Positions 1-8,600 of a stretch of DNA of 64,000 nucleotides are shown piece by piece. The stretch's first letter is position 1; each line of letters opens with the position of its first letter. A program made the translations under genes and the position numbers. The DNA is from UBA1930 sp943371535. Lineage in GTDB: Bacteria; Bacteroidota; Bacteroidia; Chitinophagales; Chitinophagaceae. Below the pieces are notes generated by a model. It had not been told where the DNA came from. It searched no databases and saw only the letters and a list, made by a program, of their open reading frames with translations. The DNA lies in assembly GCA_943371535.1 (NCBI GenBank), contig CALRVE020000003.1:115885-179884 (forward strand), in the 5' to 3' direction.

Positions 1-331
1 CTGTTTTTATTTCCCAAATTGCTTTGCGTAAATCGTTTAAACTGCATTTAAACCATTCTCCATCAGGGTTTGCAAAACCTTGCTTACGTAAATGCCTATG
101 TATATCATGATCAGTAAAAGAACCACCATCTCGTTTCATAGCACTTTCTTCAAATACAATTTTGTATTGTATTGCGGCTGTGCCCAATTGTTCTTTAATT
201 CGTTGTTGTGCAGTTCGATCGGTAAAGCCAATTTTGAGTAAGCCCTTATGCGTTGTTACACCTACTAATTCATAAGCATAAATAGTAGGATTGGTTAAAG
301 GTCGGGGTGGGAAGAATTCTTTCTTACTCAT
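1..331 (-). CDS. GIY-YIG/T5orf172-type N-terminus of a restriction locus protein (partial, cut by window edge)
   Basis: An open frame starts at the ATG at 329-331 and runs off the left edge without a stop, giving 110 codons of the N-terminus. The residues IYAYELVG, then about 10 residues later LKIGFTDR, then RIKEQ, match the GIY...YIG-like core and following Arg of the T5orf172/Mug113 branch of GIY-YIG nucleases. In known restriction loci this domain is often fused N-terminally to a DEAD/DEAH helicase, so the missing part is probably a helicase; that is inference. The start overlaps the stop of the methylase gene by 8 bp (324-331), so the two are translationally coupled. The nuclease fold call is moderately sure; the full product cannot be seen. 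Confidence 0.72.
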   Translation of the reverse strand, partial: MSKKEFFPPRPLTNPTIYAYELVGVTTHKGLLKIGFTDRTAQQRIKEQLGTAAIQYKIVFEESAMKRDGGSFTDHDIHRHLRKQGFANPDGEWFKCSLNDLRKAIWEIKT

Positions 332-1883
332 CTACTTCAGCATTTTCATTGGAACTACCTGAACGAACTATTGATTCGATAAAGGCAATTTCTTTGGTTG
401 TGAATTTGTATTTTTTGTATAGCTTTTCATCTGTCCACTCTTCATCAAAGTTTTGCATCGGAACAAATGAATAAACTTTCTTCATAGCATTTTGGGTTAT
501 CTTAATCAGTGAAACAAGTAGGTGAAAAAATTTAGTTTGTGTATATGAAACAACATTTTCAGCTTTTGTCCTCTTGGCAAATGGACCAATTATTAAATAC
601 GTTTCCGTACAGCATGATTTTGGTTCAACAATTAAAGGGTTTAACCAATCTTTTGACATACTCCCAATACCCCATGCTTTTGGAACAAGAACTTTGTAAT
701 CATTAATTAGTTCTTTATTTTTTCTGATGCTTTGTTCTTCAATAAAACCAATTCCTTCCCTTTGCCATCCATTGTAATAAAATTTTATAGCTTTTGCAAA
801 TGGTTCTTTTTTGAATTTAGGTTTAACTCTTTTATAGCTTCCATCAACTCTTACATCAAAACCAAAAGGGTCGTTTGCACTAATAATATTTGCAAAACTT
901 TCCTCTTTTAAACTTTGAACTTTATGAAGTATTGAAATTGCCTCATTATATCTAATGAAAGTTTCAGCACCTTTTTCTAATAAGTTTCTTTCAGATTGAG
1001 AAGTAATTTGATCTCCTTCATGGGTGTATATTTTTGCTTTCCCCTTGTTTTCTTTTTCCCATAGAAAATAACAAACTCCACCCTTTATCTCTACACCTGG
1101 AAAACAGTCAGAAGCATTTGGGAAATCATGTATTACAGATAGTCTTGAATCTTTAAGCATTTCATCTCTAAATTCATCTAGTCCACGACCACCTGTGAAC
1201 CAACGAGATGGAACAATCATTGTTAGATATGTTGGATTTAGCTGTTTTGCTTGTTGAATAAATTTGTGATAAATAGGAATTGCACTTGAACCAGTACCTC
1301 CTCCATCATTTAGTTGGTAAGGAGGATTTCCAACAATAACGTCAAATTTCATATTAAATATTTTTTCAGGCTTATCTGTATGTATAAAATTGTAAGCATA
1401 GGTTTCTAAAGCATCTTCTCGGTCGTATTCTGTTTGGCTTGCACCACAATAAGTGCATTTACCAACCTGCCAAGTATGTTGCATTTTTTTATAACGAATA
1501 TTGCCTTGCTCATCTTTAAAGCTTTCACAAATGGAGTATTTGCCATTGGCAGTTTTAGAGCAGTACACACTTCTACGAGAAAGTAAAGCAGTTAAATCGG
1601 TAATTGCAATGCCATATAATTGTTGGCTAAAAATATGGTTAATACGTTCTTGCTTATTGGGTATTTGTGTTTCTAATCCAATCATTAATCGCTTTGCAAT
1701 TTCTCTTAAAAACACCCCACTTTTAGAAACAGGATCTAAAAATTTTGCATTGGGATTACTCCACAATGCTGTAGGCAATAGATCTAAAATATTGTTTACC
1801 AAACTAGGTGGTGTAAACACTTCATCATTGCTCAGGTTAGCAAGGCAAGAGAGTACATCTGGGTTATAGTTGGTTGCTACCAT
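324..1883 (-). CDS. Eco57I-type N6-adenine DNA methylase
   Basis: 519 aa. The catalytic motif IV NPPY (residues 186-189, in VIVGNPPYQ) identifies an N6-adenine methyltransferase of the Eco57I/PF07669 kind. The SAM-binding motif I near residue 50 reads DPVSKSGVFL, where a Lys replaces the usual first Gly of the GxG turn, so SAM binding may be weak or need the partner encoded upstream. CTYC at 143-146 could be half of a zinc site. The C-terminal half is a likely target-recognition region. It lies in a four-gene minus-strand operon: motif-I methyltransferase, GxxExxY protein, this gene, then the GIY-YIG protein, overlapping the latter by 8 bp. The role is host DNA modification in a restriction-modification system. 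Confidence 0.88.
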   Translation of the reverse strand: MVATNYNPDVLSCLANLSNDEVFTPPSLVNNILDLLPTALWSNPNAKFLDPVSKSGVFLREIAKRLMIGLETQIPNKQERINHIFSQQLYGIAITDLTALLSRRSVYCSKTANGKYSICESFKDEQGNIRYKKMQHTWQVGKCTYCGASQTEYDREDALETYAYNFIHTDKPEKIFNMKFDVIVGNPPYQLNDGGGTGSSAIPIYHKFIQQAKQLNPTYLTMIVPSRWFTGGRGLDEFRDEMLKDSRLSVIHDFPNASDCFPGVEIKGGVCYFLWEKENKGKAKIYTHEGDQITSQSERNLLEKGAETFIRYNEAISILHKVQSLKEESFANIISANDPFGFDVRVDGSYKRVKPKFKKEPFAKAIKFYYNGWQREGIGFIEEQSIRKNKELINDYKVLVPKAWGIGSMSKDWLNPLIVEPKSCCTETYLIIGPFAKRTKAENVVSYTQTKFFHLLVSLIKITQNAMKKVYSFVPMQNFDEEWTDEKLYKKYKFTTKEIAFIESIVRSGSSNENAEVDE

Positions 1884-1891
1884 TGTCTGAA

Positions 1892-2311
1892 CTATGATTT
1901 ATTTGATTGGTTTGATTGGGGTGATTTGTACTTTTTATTGGTGAGCCGTTTAAAATTTAAACTCAGTTCACCAAAATTTATAAGTAATCCAATTTCCAAA
2001 TTATAAGCCTCTAAGTAGTTAATAGCTTGGGCAAAATGCACATCTTCTAATTTTGTAATTGCTTTTAACTCTACCGAAATAAGCCCTTCTACTAAAAAAT
2101 CAACCCTCCTTGTTCCTATTTGTTCTTCCCTATAAAATATGGGCATTTCAAACTCTCTTGAAAACCCAATGTCAGCCAATCGCATTTCTATTTCTAATGC
2201 TCTTTGATAAATTACTTCTTGAAATCCATTGCCCAACGATTTATGTACAGTCATAGCACAACCAATTATTTTTGATGTGATTTCAGAATATTTATACTGT
2301 TCATTAATCAT
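1892..2311 (-). CDS. GxxExxY family protein (PD-(D/E)xK-like)
   Basis: 139 aa. GFQEVIY at residues 29-35 is the signature that names the GxxExxY family. RVDFLVEG (D71) followed by VELKA (E81, K83) fits a PD-(D/E)xK nuclease core, to which this family has been related; biochemical function is not established. The protein ends with a low-complexity Ser/Asn/Lys tail. It sits between the two methyltransferase genes, 30 bp after one and 8 bp before the other, so it is co-transcribed with the restriction locus. It may be a passenger gene or an accessory nuclease. Confidence 0.85.
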   Translation of the reverse strand: MINEQYKYSEITSKIIGCAMTVHKSLGNGFQEVIYQRALEIEMRLADIGFSREFEMPIFYREEQIGTRRVDFLVEGLISVELKAITKLEDVHFAQAINYLEAYNLEIGLLINFGELSLNFKRLTNKKYKSPQSNQSNKS

Positions 2312-2341
2312 AAGAAATCAATTAATCACACAAATCATAGT

Positions 2342-2992
2342 TCAGACAAGCTTTAAGAAATGTGTTGGTGGAAAATCTTTGATTGGCTCGTCAATCGCTG
2401 CTGCATTGCCCTCATCATTAAACAATGAAAACTGATGCGTTTGCTCTACTAAAAATTTAAAAACATAATCTCTACGTTTCATCATGTTTTCATTAATCAT
2501 ACTCCATTCTGAAAACACAATTGGCTTTTTAGAAATAGGATTAGTAAAGTCTAAGGCATCGCCCCAATGAATATTTCTATTAAGTAAAAACTTGATAGAT
2601 TGCAACAGTTCTAACTTGCAATTCGTACCAAACTGGTTTATGTATGTTTTGGAAAAAATTTCAAATAACCTTTCTTGACATTCTAGGGCGTTGTCTTCTA
2701 AAATATCAACACCATAAATACTTGAAATAGCAATAGCTGAATAACGTTCCCACTCTAATTGGCTTTTACTGTATCTGCTGTTTACAACCTGTAATTTTCT
2801 TTTTAATACTTCGGCTAAAAAATTTCCATTGCCACAAGCAGGTTCTAAAAACTTGGCATCAATTCTTTCGGTTTCTTGTTTCACCAAATCAAGCATTGCA
2901 TTTACTTCACGTTCGTTGGTAAATACTTCACCATGATCGGTAACTCTTTTTTTAGATTTTACTTGTTGGTCTATTGTTGGAGAATCGGTCAT
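2342..2992 (-). CDS. Small restriction-system methyltransferase subunit, motif I only
   Basis: 216 aa. HGEVFTN is followed by a clean motif I, EPACGNGNFL (residues 50-59), as in N6-adenine methylases of restriction systems. The next expected element, NPPY, is absent: after IHWGDALDF the sequence goes to KKPIVFSEW and then ends. The protein is therefore only a SAM-binding half. The methylase two genes downstream has NPPY but a degenerate motif I, so the pair may form one complete enzyme (inference). It is the first gene of the minus-strand operon. A promoter should lie within 2993-3170, but I saw no convincing -7 box there. Confidence 0.8.
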   Translation of the reverse strand: MTDSPTIDQQVKSKKRVTDHGEVFTNEREVNAMLDLVKQETERIDAKFLEPACGNGNFLAEVLKRKLQVVNSRYSKSQLEWERYSAIAISSIYGVDILEDNALECQERLFEIFSKTYINQFGTNCKLELLQSIKFLLNRNIHWGDALDFTNPISKKPIVFSEWSMINENMMKRRDYVFKFLVEQTHQFSLFNDEGNAAAIDEPIKDFPPTHFLKLV

Positions 2993-3172
2993 TGTTTTAA
3001 TTCGTTTTCATTGTTCTTGCCATTGCATACTCTTGTTCATAAGGCATTTCTAATTGGTGCAATGCTCAAACCTAACAAAAAACTGAACATTTAGTATCAA
3101 GTGTCAAAAGTAATTCATATTTCTCTATCGGTTCAACTCTAGGATATTCAGCTAATAGTCAAAACATAGCAT

Positions 3173-3204
3173 AAAAAAAATCCCACTCTTTTAAAGTGGG
3201 ATTT
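3173..3204 (-). terminator. Rho-independent terminator, best oriented on the minus strand
   Basis: The 10-bp stem AAATCCCACT (3178-3187) / AGTGGGATTT (3195-3204) has a 7-nt loop. On the minus strand it is followed by eight T; on the plus strand by a weaker AATTTTTT. No known gene ends here on either strand. Confidence 0.75.
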
Positions 3205-3401
3205 AATTTTTTGTTCTAGCTACCCTTGTAAAGTTTTGCTGAACATTGGATTTTGCTTTTCAGCTTTTCATTGATATTGGTTGCAACTTTTGTTGCTTTG
3301 GATTTTTTTGTTGAAATGATAATTTGGTTTTTGGATATTTGGAAATTTGGTTTTTCGAGATAATGGATATAAAAACAGGACTTTGTTTATCATCAAATCA
3401 A
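3205..3401 (-). ncRNA. Possible small transcript or gene remnant
   Basis: The minus strand between the candidate promoter at 3407-3437 and the terminator at 3173-3204 would give an RNA of about 230 nt, poor in G and without obvious internal structure. It holds an ATG-started 41-codon frame (MINKVLFLY...) and, in another frame, a 56-codon open stretch rich in Lys ending in AKLYKGS that has no start codon. The second looks more protein-like, so this may be a decayed gene. Function unknown. Confidence 0.28.
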
Positions 3402-3406
3402 CATAA

Positions 3407-3437
3407 CAAATGTACAATGCTGCAAAACCCTGCACAA
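3407..3437 (-). promoter_or_regulatory. Candidate Bacteroidota promoter for a small minus-strand transcript
   Basis: Read on the minus strand: TTG, 20 nt, then TACATTTG, an exact TAnnTTTG -7 box. The 20-nt spacing is longer than the 16-17 nt of other promoters in this window. Confidence 0.4.
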
Positions 3438-3563
3438 TAGCACATTTGCTGAATTTTTATAGTGCAGGTTTATGCCATAGTTTAGTAGAATTACTATTTA
3501 CAGTTTCGTATAAATCATTTACCTATTTTCGATTTTTTACGATTCAATTTTAATTTGTAGAAG

Positions 3564-5054
3564 ATGGCACATACATTATACGAACAATACAAAACACAAT
3601 TACAAAAAATAGCCGACATTAAATATGCCCATGCTGTTTTACAATGGGATCAAGAAACCTACATGCCTGCAAAAAGTGCAAGTACAAGAGCATCGCAAAT
3701 GGCTACATTAAGTGAGTTGGCTCATGAAGCTAATACCAATGCTGCTTTAGGTAAACTTTTGCAACAATTATTAGCAACGAATGATTTAACCGCTGTTGAA
3801 AGAAAAAATGTAGAGTTGAGTTGGCAAGATTATGAGAAGCAACAAAAATACAGCAGTGCGTTTGTACGTAAAATGAGTGAAACCATTAGTAAATCGTTTA
3901 ACGCATGGATAGAAGCTAGAAAGCAAAATAATTTTGCTGTTTTTGAACCTGCATTAACCGAATTGGTTGAACTAAAGAAGCAAGAGTCTGATATTTTGGG
4001 TTACGAAGCACATGCTTATAATGCTCATTTAAACGAATTTGAAAAAGGCATTACCGTACATTTTTTAGATACCGTTTTTACAAGTATTGAACAACCCTTA
4101 AAAAAATTACTGGCACAAGCTCAAACATTGCAAGTGGTGGATGATGGTTTTTTACATTCCAACTATCCTAAGCAAACTCAATGGGAGTGGGGCTTACAGT
4201 TATTGAAAGAATTGGGTTTTGATTTTGAAGCTGGCAGACAAGATATTTCTGAACATCCATTTACCACCAATTTTTCTAGTACCGATGTAAGGCTTACTAC
4301 AAGAATAGATGAACAAGATTTTGCCAACATGACGTGGAGCTGTATTCATGAATTGGGTCATGGTTTGTATGAACAGGGTTTGCCAATGAGTGAATATGGC
4401 TTGCCTGGTGGCGAATATGCATCTTTGGCTATACATGAATCGCAAAGTAGATTATGGGAAAATAATGTAGGTAGAAGTTTGGCTTTTTGGCAATCTTATT
4501 TTCCGAAATTGCAAGCTTATTTTCCAGCTCAATTAAAAGGAATTGATGTACATCATTTTTATAAAGCCATCAATAAAATACAGCCTTCATTTATCAGAAC
4601 AGAGGCCGATGAATTAACTTATCATGCACATGTGCAAATAAGATATACTATTGAAAAGGAAATTTTTAGTGGTCATTGCAGCGTAAAAGATATTCCAAGT
4701 ATCTGGAATGAACAATACCAACAGTTTTTAGGCGTTATTGTACCCAACGATAATTTGGGATGTTTACAAGATGTACATTGGAGTCATGGCAGTTTTGGTT
4801 ATTTCCCAACCTATAGTTTAGGTAGTTTTTATGCAGCACAACTATATGCTACTATTCAACAACAAATACCTGATATTGAGGTTGAAATAGCAAAAGGAAA
4901 TACCGCTAATTTGTTGCAATGGCTAAGAAAAAATGTACATATACATGGTAGAATGTATACTAGCACTGAATTGTGTGAAAAGATAACGGGTGAAAAATTG
5001 AATGTTCAATATTTTATTGAATATCTTAGCAAAAAAATAAGTAGTTTACAATAA
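3564..5054 (+). CDS. Carboxypeptidase Taq-type metallopeptidase (family M32)
   Basis: 496 aa, the usual length for M32. HELGH at residues 262-266 is the zinc-binding HExxH site; HESQS at 291-295 supplies the third ligand and matches the M32 signature; ADELTYHAHVQIR is the conserved downstream substrate-binding stretch. There is no signal peptide, so it acts in the cytoplasm, removing C-terminal residues from peptides with a metal cofactor. The ATG at 3564 gives the family-typical N-terminus with LQWDQETYMP near residue 27. The following lipoprotein gene begins 10 bp downstream and may be co-transcribed. Confidence 0.95.
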   Translation: MAHTLYEQYKTQLQKIADIKYAHAVLQWDQETYMPAKSASTRASQMATLSELAHEANTNAALGKLLQQLLATNDLTAVERKNVELSWQDYEKQQKYSSAFVRKMSETISKSFNAWIEARKQNNFAVFEPALTELVELKKQESDILGYEAHAYNAHLNEFEKGITVHFLDTVFTSIEQPLKKLLAQAQTLQVVDDGFLHSNYPKQTQWEWGLQLLKELGFDFEAGRQDISEHPFTTNFSSTDVRLTTRIDEQDFANMTWSCIHELGHGLYEQGLPMSEYGLPGGEYASLAIHESQSRLWENNVGRSLAFWQSYFPKLQAYFPAQLKGIDVHHFYKAINKIQPSFIRTEADELTYHAHVQIRYTIEKEIFSGHCSVKDIPSIWNEQYQQFLGVIVPNDNLGCLQDVHWSHGSFGYFPTYSLGSFYAAQLYATIQQQIPDIEVEIAKGNTANLLQWLRKNVHIHGRMYTSTELCEKITGEKLNVQYFIEYLSKKISSLQ

Positions 5055-5064
5055 ACATTTTAAT

Positions 5065-5490
5065 ATGAAGTGGAAGTTTTTAAGCATTGCATTGATTGTA
5101 TTTTTTGTTGCAGCTACCAGTTGTAATAAGGCTATTGAAGCCATTAAAGAGCAGGCAGTAGTGGATGCTATTACTGATGGTATTTGGACGGTTACTAAAT
5201 ATACTGAAGGTGGCACCAATAAAACCACAGATTATACTGGATGGGAATTTCAGTATTACAATAATGGAACATCGGTAGCTAGAAAAGCTGGTAATACCGA
5301 TGTGCCAGGCACTTGGAGCGGTAATGCTGCAGATTGGACGTTTACAGCAACATACACTGTTACACCACCAGTACCATTAGATAAATTAGCTGGCGTTTGG
5401 ACAGTTACAAGAGCAGTTGCAGCCAATAAAGGTAGCTACGCAAGAACTGTGGCTGGTGTGGTTTATGAGCTAGAACTCACCAAAAAATAA
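5065..5490 (+). CDS. Small lipoprotein, unknown function
   Basis: 141 aa with a lipoprotein signal: hydrophobic run then VAATSC, with Cys20 as the lipidated residue. Two similar stretches, GIWTVTKYTEGG and GVWTVTRAVAAN, and alternating beta-strand patterns suggest a small lipocalin-like beta fold of the kind common in Bacteroidota periplasmic lipoproteins; that is a guess from pattern. It starts 10 bp after the M32 peptidase stop and is followed by a strong terminator, so the two may form one unit. Confidence 0.75.
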   Translation: MKWKFLSIALIVFFVAATSCNKAIEAIKEQAVVDAITDGIWTVTKYTEGGTNKTTDYTGWEFQYYNNGTSVARKAGNTDVPGTWSGNAADWTFTATYTVTPPVPLDKLAGVWTVTRAVAANKGSYARTVAGVVYELELTKK

Positions 5491-5534
5491 TTTTCTTGAA
5501 AAAGTAGTTTTTAATTGATTTTCAATTAATTATA

Positions 5535-5564
5535 ACCCCAGTTGACCAATTGGGGTATTTTTTT
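5535..5564 (+). terminator. Rho-independent terminator
   Basis: The inverted repeat ACCCCAGTTG/CAATTGGGGT (5535-5556, one G-T pair) is followed by seven T. It closes the peptidase-lipoprotein unit. Confidence 0.85.
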
Positions 5565-5665
5565 GTCCATATTTTTTAAAATTTTTAGAAAACTGTTACA
5601 ATAAAAAACAATTATTAGCAGTTATATAGGGGTTAGAATTATATCCAATATCCAAATTCCATTCT

Positions 5666-8600
5666 ATGAAAGCCATTATTGCTTCATGGTTGAAAGTATT
5701 TCAACTAATGATCGCTCTAATATTAATCCATGGGTCTGCAAAGTCTCAATTAAAAGCAGATTTCACATCAAGCCTTACAGCTGGATGTTCACCAATTGTG
5801 GTGAGTTTTCAAGATTCAAGCACTGGAAATCCAACTTCTTGGAAATGGGATTTAGGCAATGGCACCACTTCTTTTTTACAAAATCCTTCAGCAACTTATT
5901 TTAACCCTGGTACTTATACAATTAAACTAATTATACAAAATGCAGGACAACAAGATTCAATTGCAAAAGAGGCATTTATTACCGTTTACGATAATCCTAC
6001 TGTAAATTTTGAAGCTCCACAAACAATGGGTTGTTATCCATTACAAGTTCAGTTTGCCGATTTAAGTACTACTTCAATTGGTACAGTTGCACAATGGCAA
6101 TGGGATTTTGGCAATGGTGTTACTTCTACCCAACAAAATCCAACACATACTTATACTACCCAAGGTAATTATAATGTAAAGTTGAAAGTAGTTTCTTCAA
6201 AAGGCTGTTTTAAAGTATTAGAAAAAGCTGCATTTATTAAAGTAGAAGGTGGAATAAAAGCCAATTTTAATTATTCAGTTGCTGGAAGTTGTAATCCTTC
6301 AACACCAGTTAGTTTTAACAATTTATCTAGTGGTACTGGAACATTAACTTATGAGTGGTGGTTTGGCGATGGAACAAGTTCTACTGAAAAAAACCCTATA
6401 CATATTTATACTTCTACTGGTTCTTATTCTGTTACTTTAATTACAAAAAATGCACAAGGATGTGTAGATACATTGGTAAAACAAAATGCATTAAATATTG
6501 GTGCAGTAAAAGCTAATTTTAATTTGCCTGCTACAATATGTGTTGGTAGCAATTTAAGTATTACCAACACATCAACTCCTGCAACAGTTTCATCTGCTTG
6601 GAGTTTTGGTGATGGAACAATTTCGACTCTAAATAATCCAATAAAAAAATACATTGTTCCTGGCACATACACCATAAAACTCATTAATAATTTTGGCACT
6701 TGTATTGATTCTGTTTCAAAAATCATTACAGTATTACCTAAACCAACTGCTAGTTTTACTGCAACCAATACTGTTGCATGTACAGTTCCGTCAACAGTTC
6801 AATTTGTAAATAATACAACTAATGCTATAACTTATGGTTGGAATTTTGGCAATACTACTACTTCAAATACAACTAATCCAACCAATACATATACAGCATT
6901 TGGTAATTATCATATAAGTTTAATAGCAACAGCAGCAAATGGTTGTACAGATACATTGACTAGAAGCAATTTTGTACAAATTGCTGCACCCAAAATAAAT
7001 AATATTATAAGAGATCCAAAAGAAGGTTGTGTTCCATTGACAGTTAATACAACTGCTGCTGTAACTAGTATTCAACCAATAGCTAGTTATCAATGGAGTT
7101 TTGGTGATAGTACTTTTTCTGCACAACAAAATCCAACACATATTTATACAACAGAAGGTAGCTTTACCATACTTTTAGTTATTAAAACCGTTGGTGGTTG
7201 TACAGATAGTCTTGCTATTAAAGATGCTATAAAAGTTGGTCATAAGCCAACTGCAAATTTTGTGGCAAACCTTAGAGAGGTTTGTCCAACATCTGCTGTT
7301 CAGTTTACAGATTTATCTACAAATGGTCCAATTCATAAATGGCAATGGTTATTTGGCGATGGCAAGTCATCAACTTTACAAAATCCTGTAAATAATTACA
7401 GCGATACGGGTTATAAGCATGTAAAATTAATCGTGTTTAATAATGGTTGTTCAGATACTGTTGTAAAGGGAAATTACATTTTTGTGAAGCCACCAATTGC
7501 ACGTTTTAATCAATCTATGAATATTTGTAATAATAAATTGGCTGTAAGTTTTAGGGATAGTTCAATTTTATCTACAAGCTATTTATGGAATTTTGGAGAT
7601 GGTACTACATCTACAGAAGCCAATCCTATTCATGTTTATCCTAGAGCTGGCACTTATAGCGTGTATTTAACTGTTACAAATGGAGATTGTAGTCATTCAA
7701 GAAATAGAATCATTACAGTTGATAATCAAGTAGGGGTTTTAAAAGTTTCTAAAAATATACTTTGCAAAAAAGAAAACGTAACCATTAAAATTGATAGTGT
7801 AAATAAAGTTTTTGCGGCAACTTATATATGGAATATTGGTCTTGGAAATACTTTTACTACAACTTTGCCCATTATTAATGTTCGATATGATAGTGTTGGT
7901 AGCTATCCAATCTCTGTAATCATCAATTATGCTAATGGTTGTTCCGATACATTAGTATATGCATCTACCATTAAAGTATTTGGTCCTAAAGCTGCTTTTA
8001 CTGTAACTAATAATCAAATATGTGCAAGTACTAATGTGCATTTTACAGATGCTTCAACAACTGATGGACAAAACCCGATTACTGAATTTACTTGGACTTA
8101 TGGCGATGGTAGTATTATCAATTATACATCAGCACCATTTAGTCATTTGTATACAAATGCTGGTAACTACTCAGTTAAACTAAGAGTAAAAGATGCAATA
8201 GGTTGTATGGATAGTTTAACAGTACCTGCTGCTGTGAGAGTATCAAAAAGTATAGCTAAGTTTACAGAGTTAGATACTTTAGTTTGTCCAGGCACACCTC
8301 TTCAATTTACTAGTCAATCATCTGGTAATAATTTGCAACATGTTTGGAGTTTTAGTAATGGTACTCAATCTACAGAAGTAAATCCATCTATTATTTTTTC
8401 AGAAGGAACTTATACTGTACAGTTAAGTGTTATAGATGCTGTTGGTTGTACAGATACTATTACTAAATTGAATAGAATTAAAGTATATAATCCAATAGCA
8501 AAGTTTACAATGAGTGATTCATTTGCAGTATGTCCACCACTTTTAGTAAACATGACTAACACTTCTATTCATGCAGGCAAAAGTTTTTGGAGTTTTGGCG

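Larger units (their letters stand above)
2993..3563. other. 571-bp gap between the restriction operon and the M32 peptidase
   Basis: The gap holds no annotatable protein gene with a normal start. It contains a strong hairpin (3173-3204) and a candidate minus-strand promoter (3407-3437), which together could bound a transcript of about 230 nt. A 56-codon open frame without any ATG, GTG or TTG (ending in TAG at 3216-3218) lies inside it. Upstream of the peptidase ATG at 3564 the DNA is AT-rich with no exact TAnnTTTG box. Confidence 0.5.

Noticed and set aside
1501..1869. Plus-strand open frame of 122 codons
   Set aside because: It lies opposite the Eco57I-type methylase, which has the NPPY motif and coupled neighbours; the plus frame has no recognisable motif.
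5686..5904. Plus-strand 72-codon frame inside the PKD gene
   Set aside because: Out-of-frame shadow of the 1607-aa protein.
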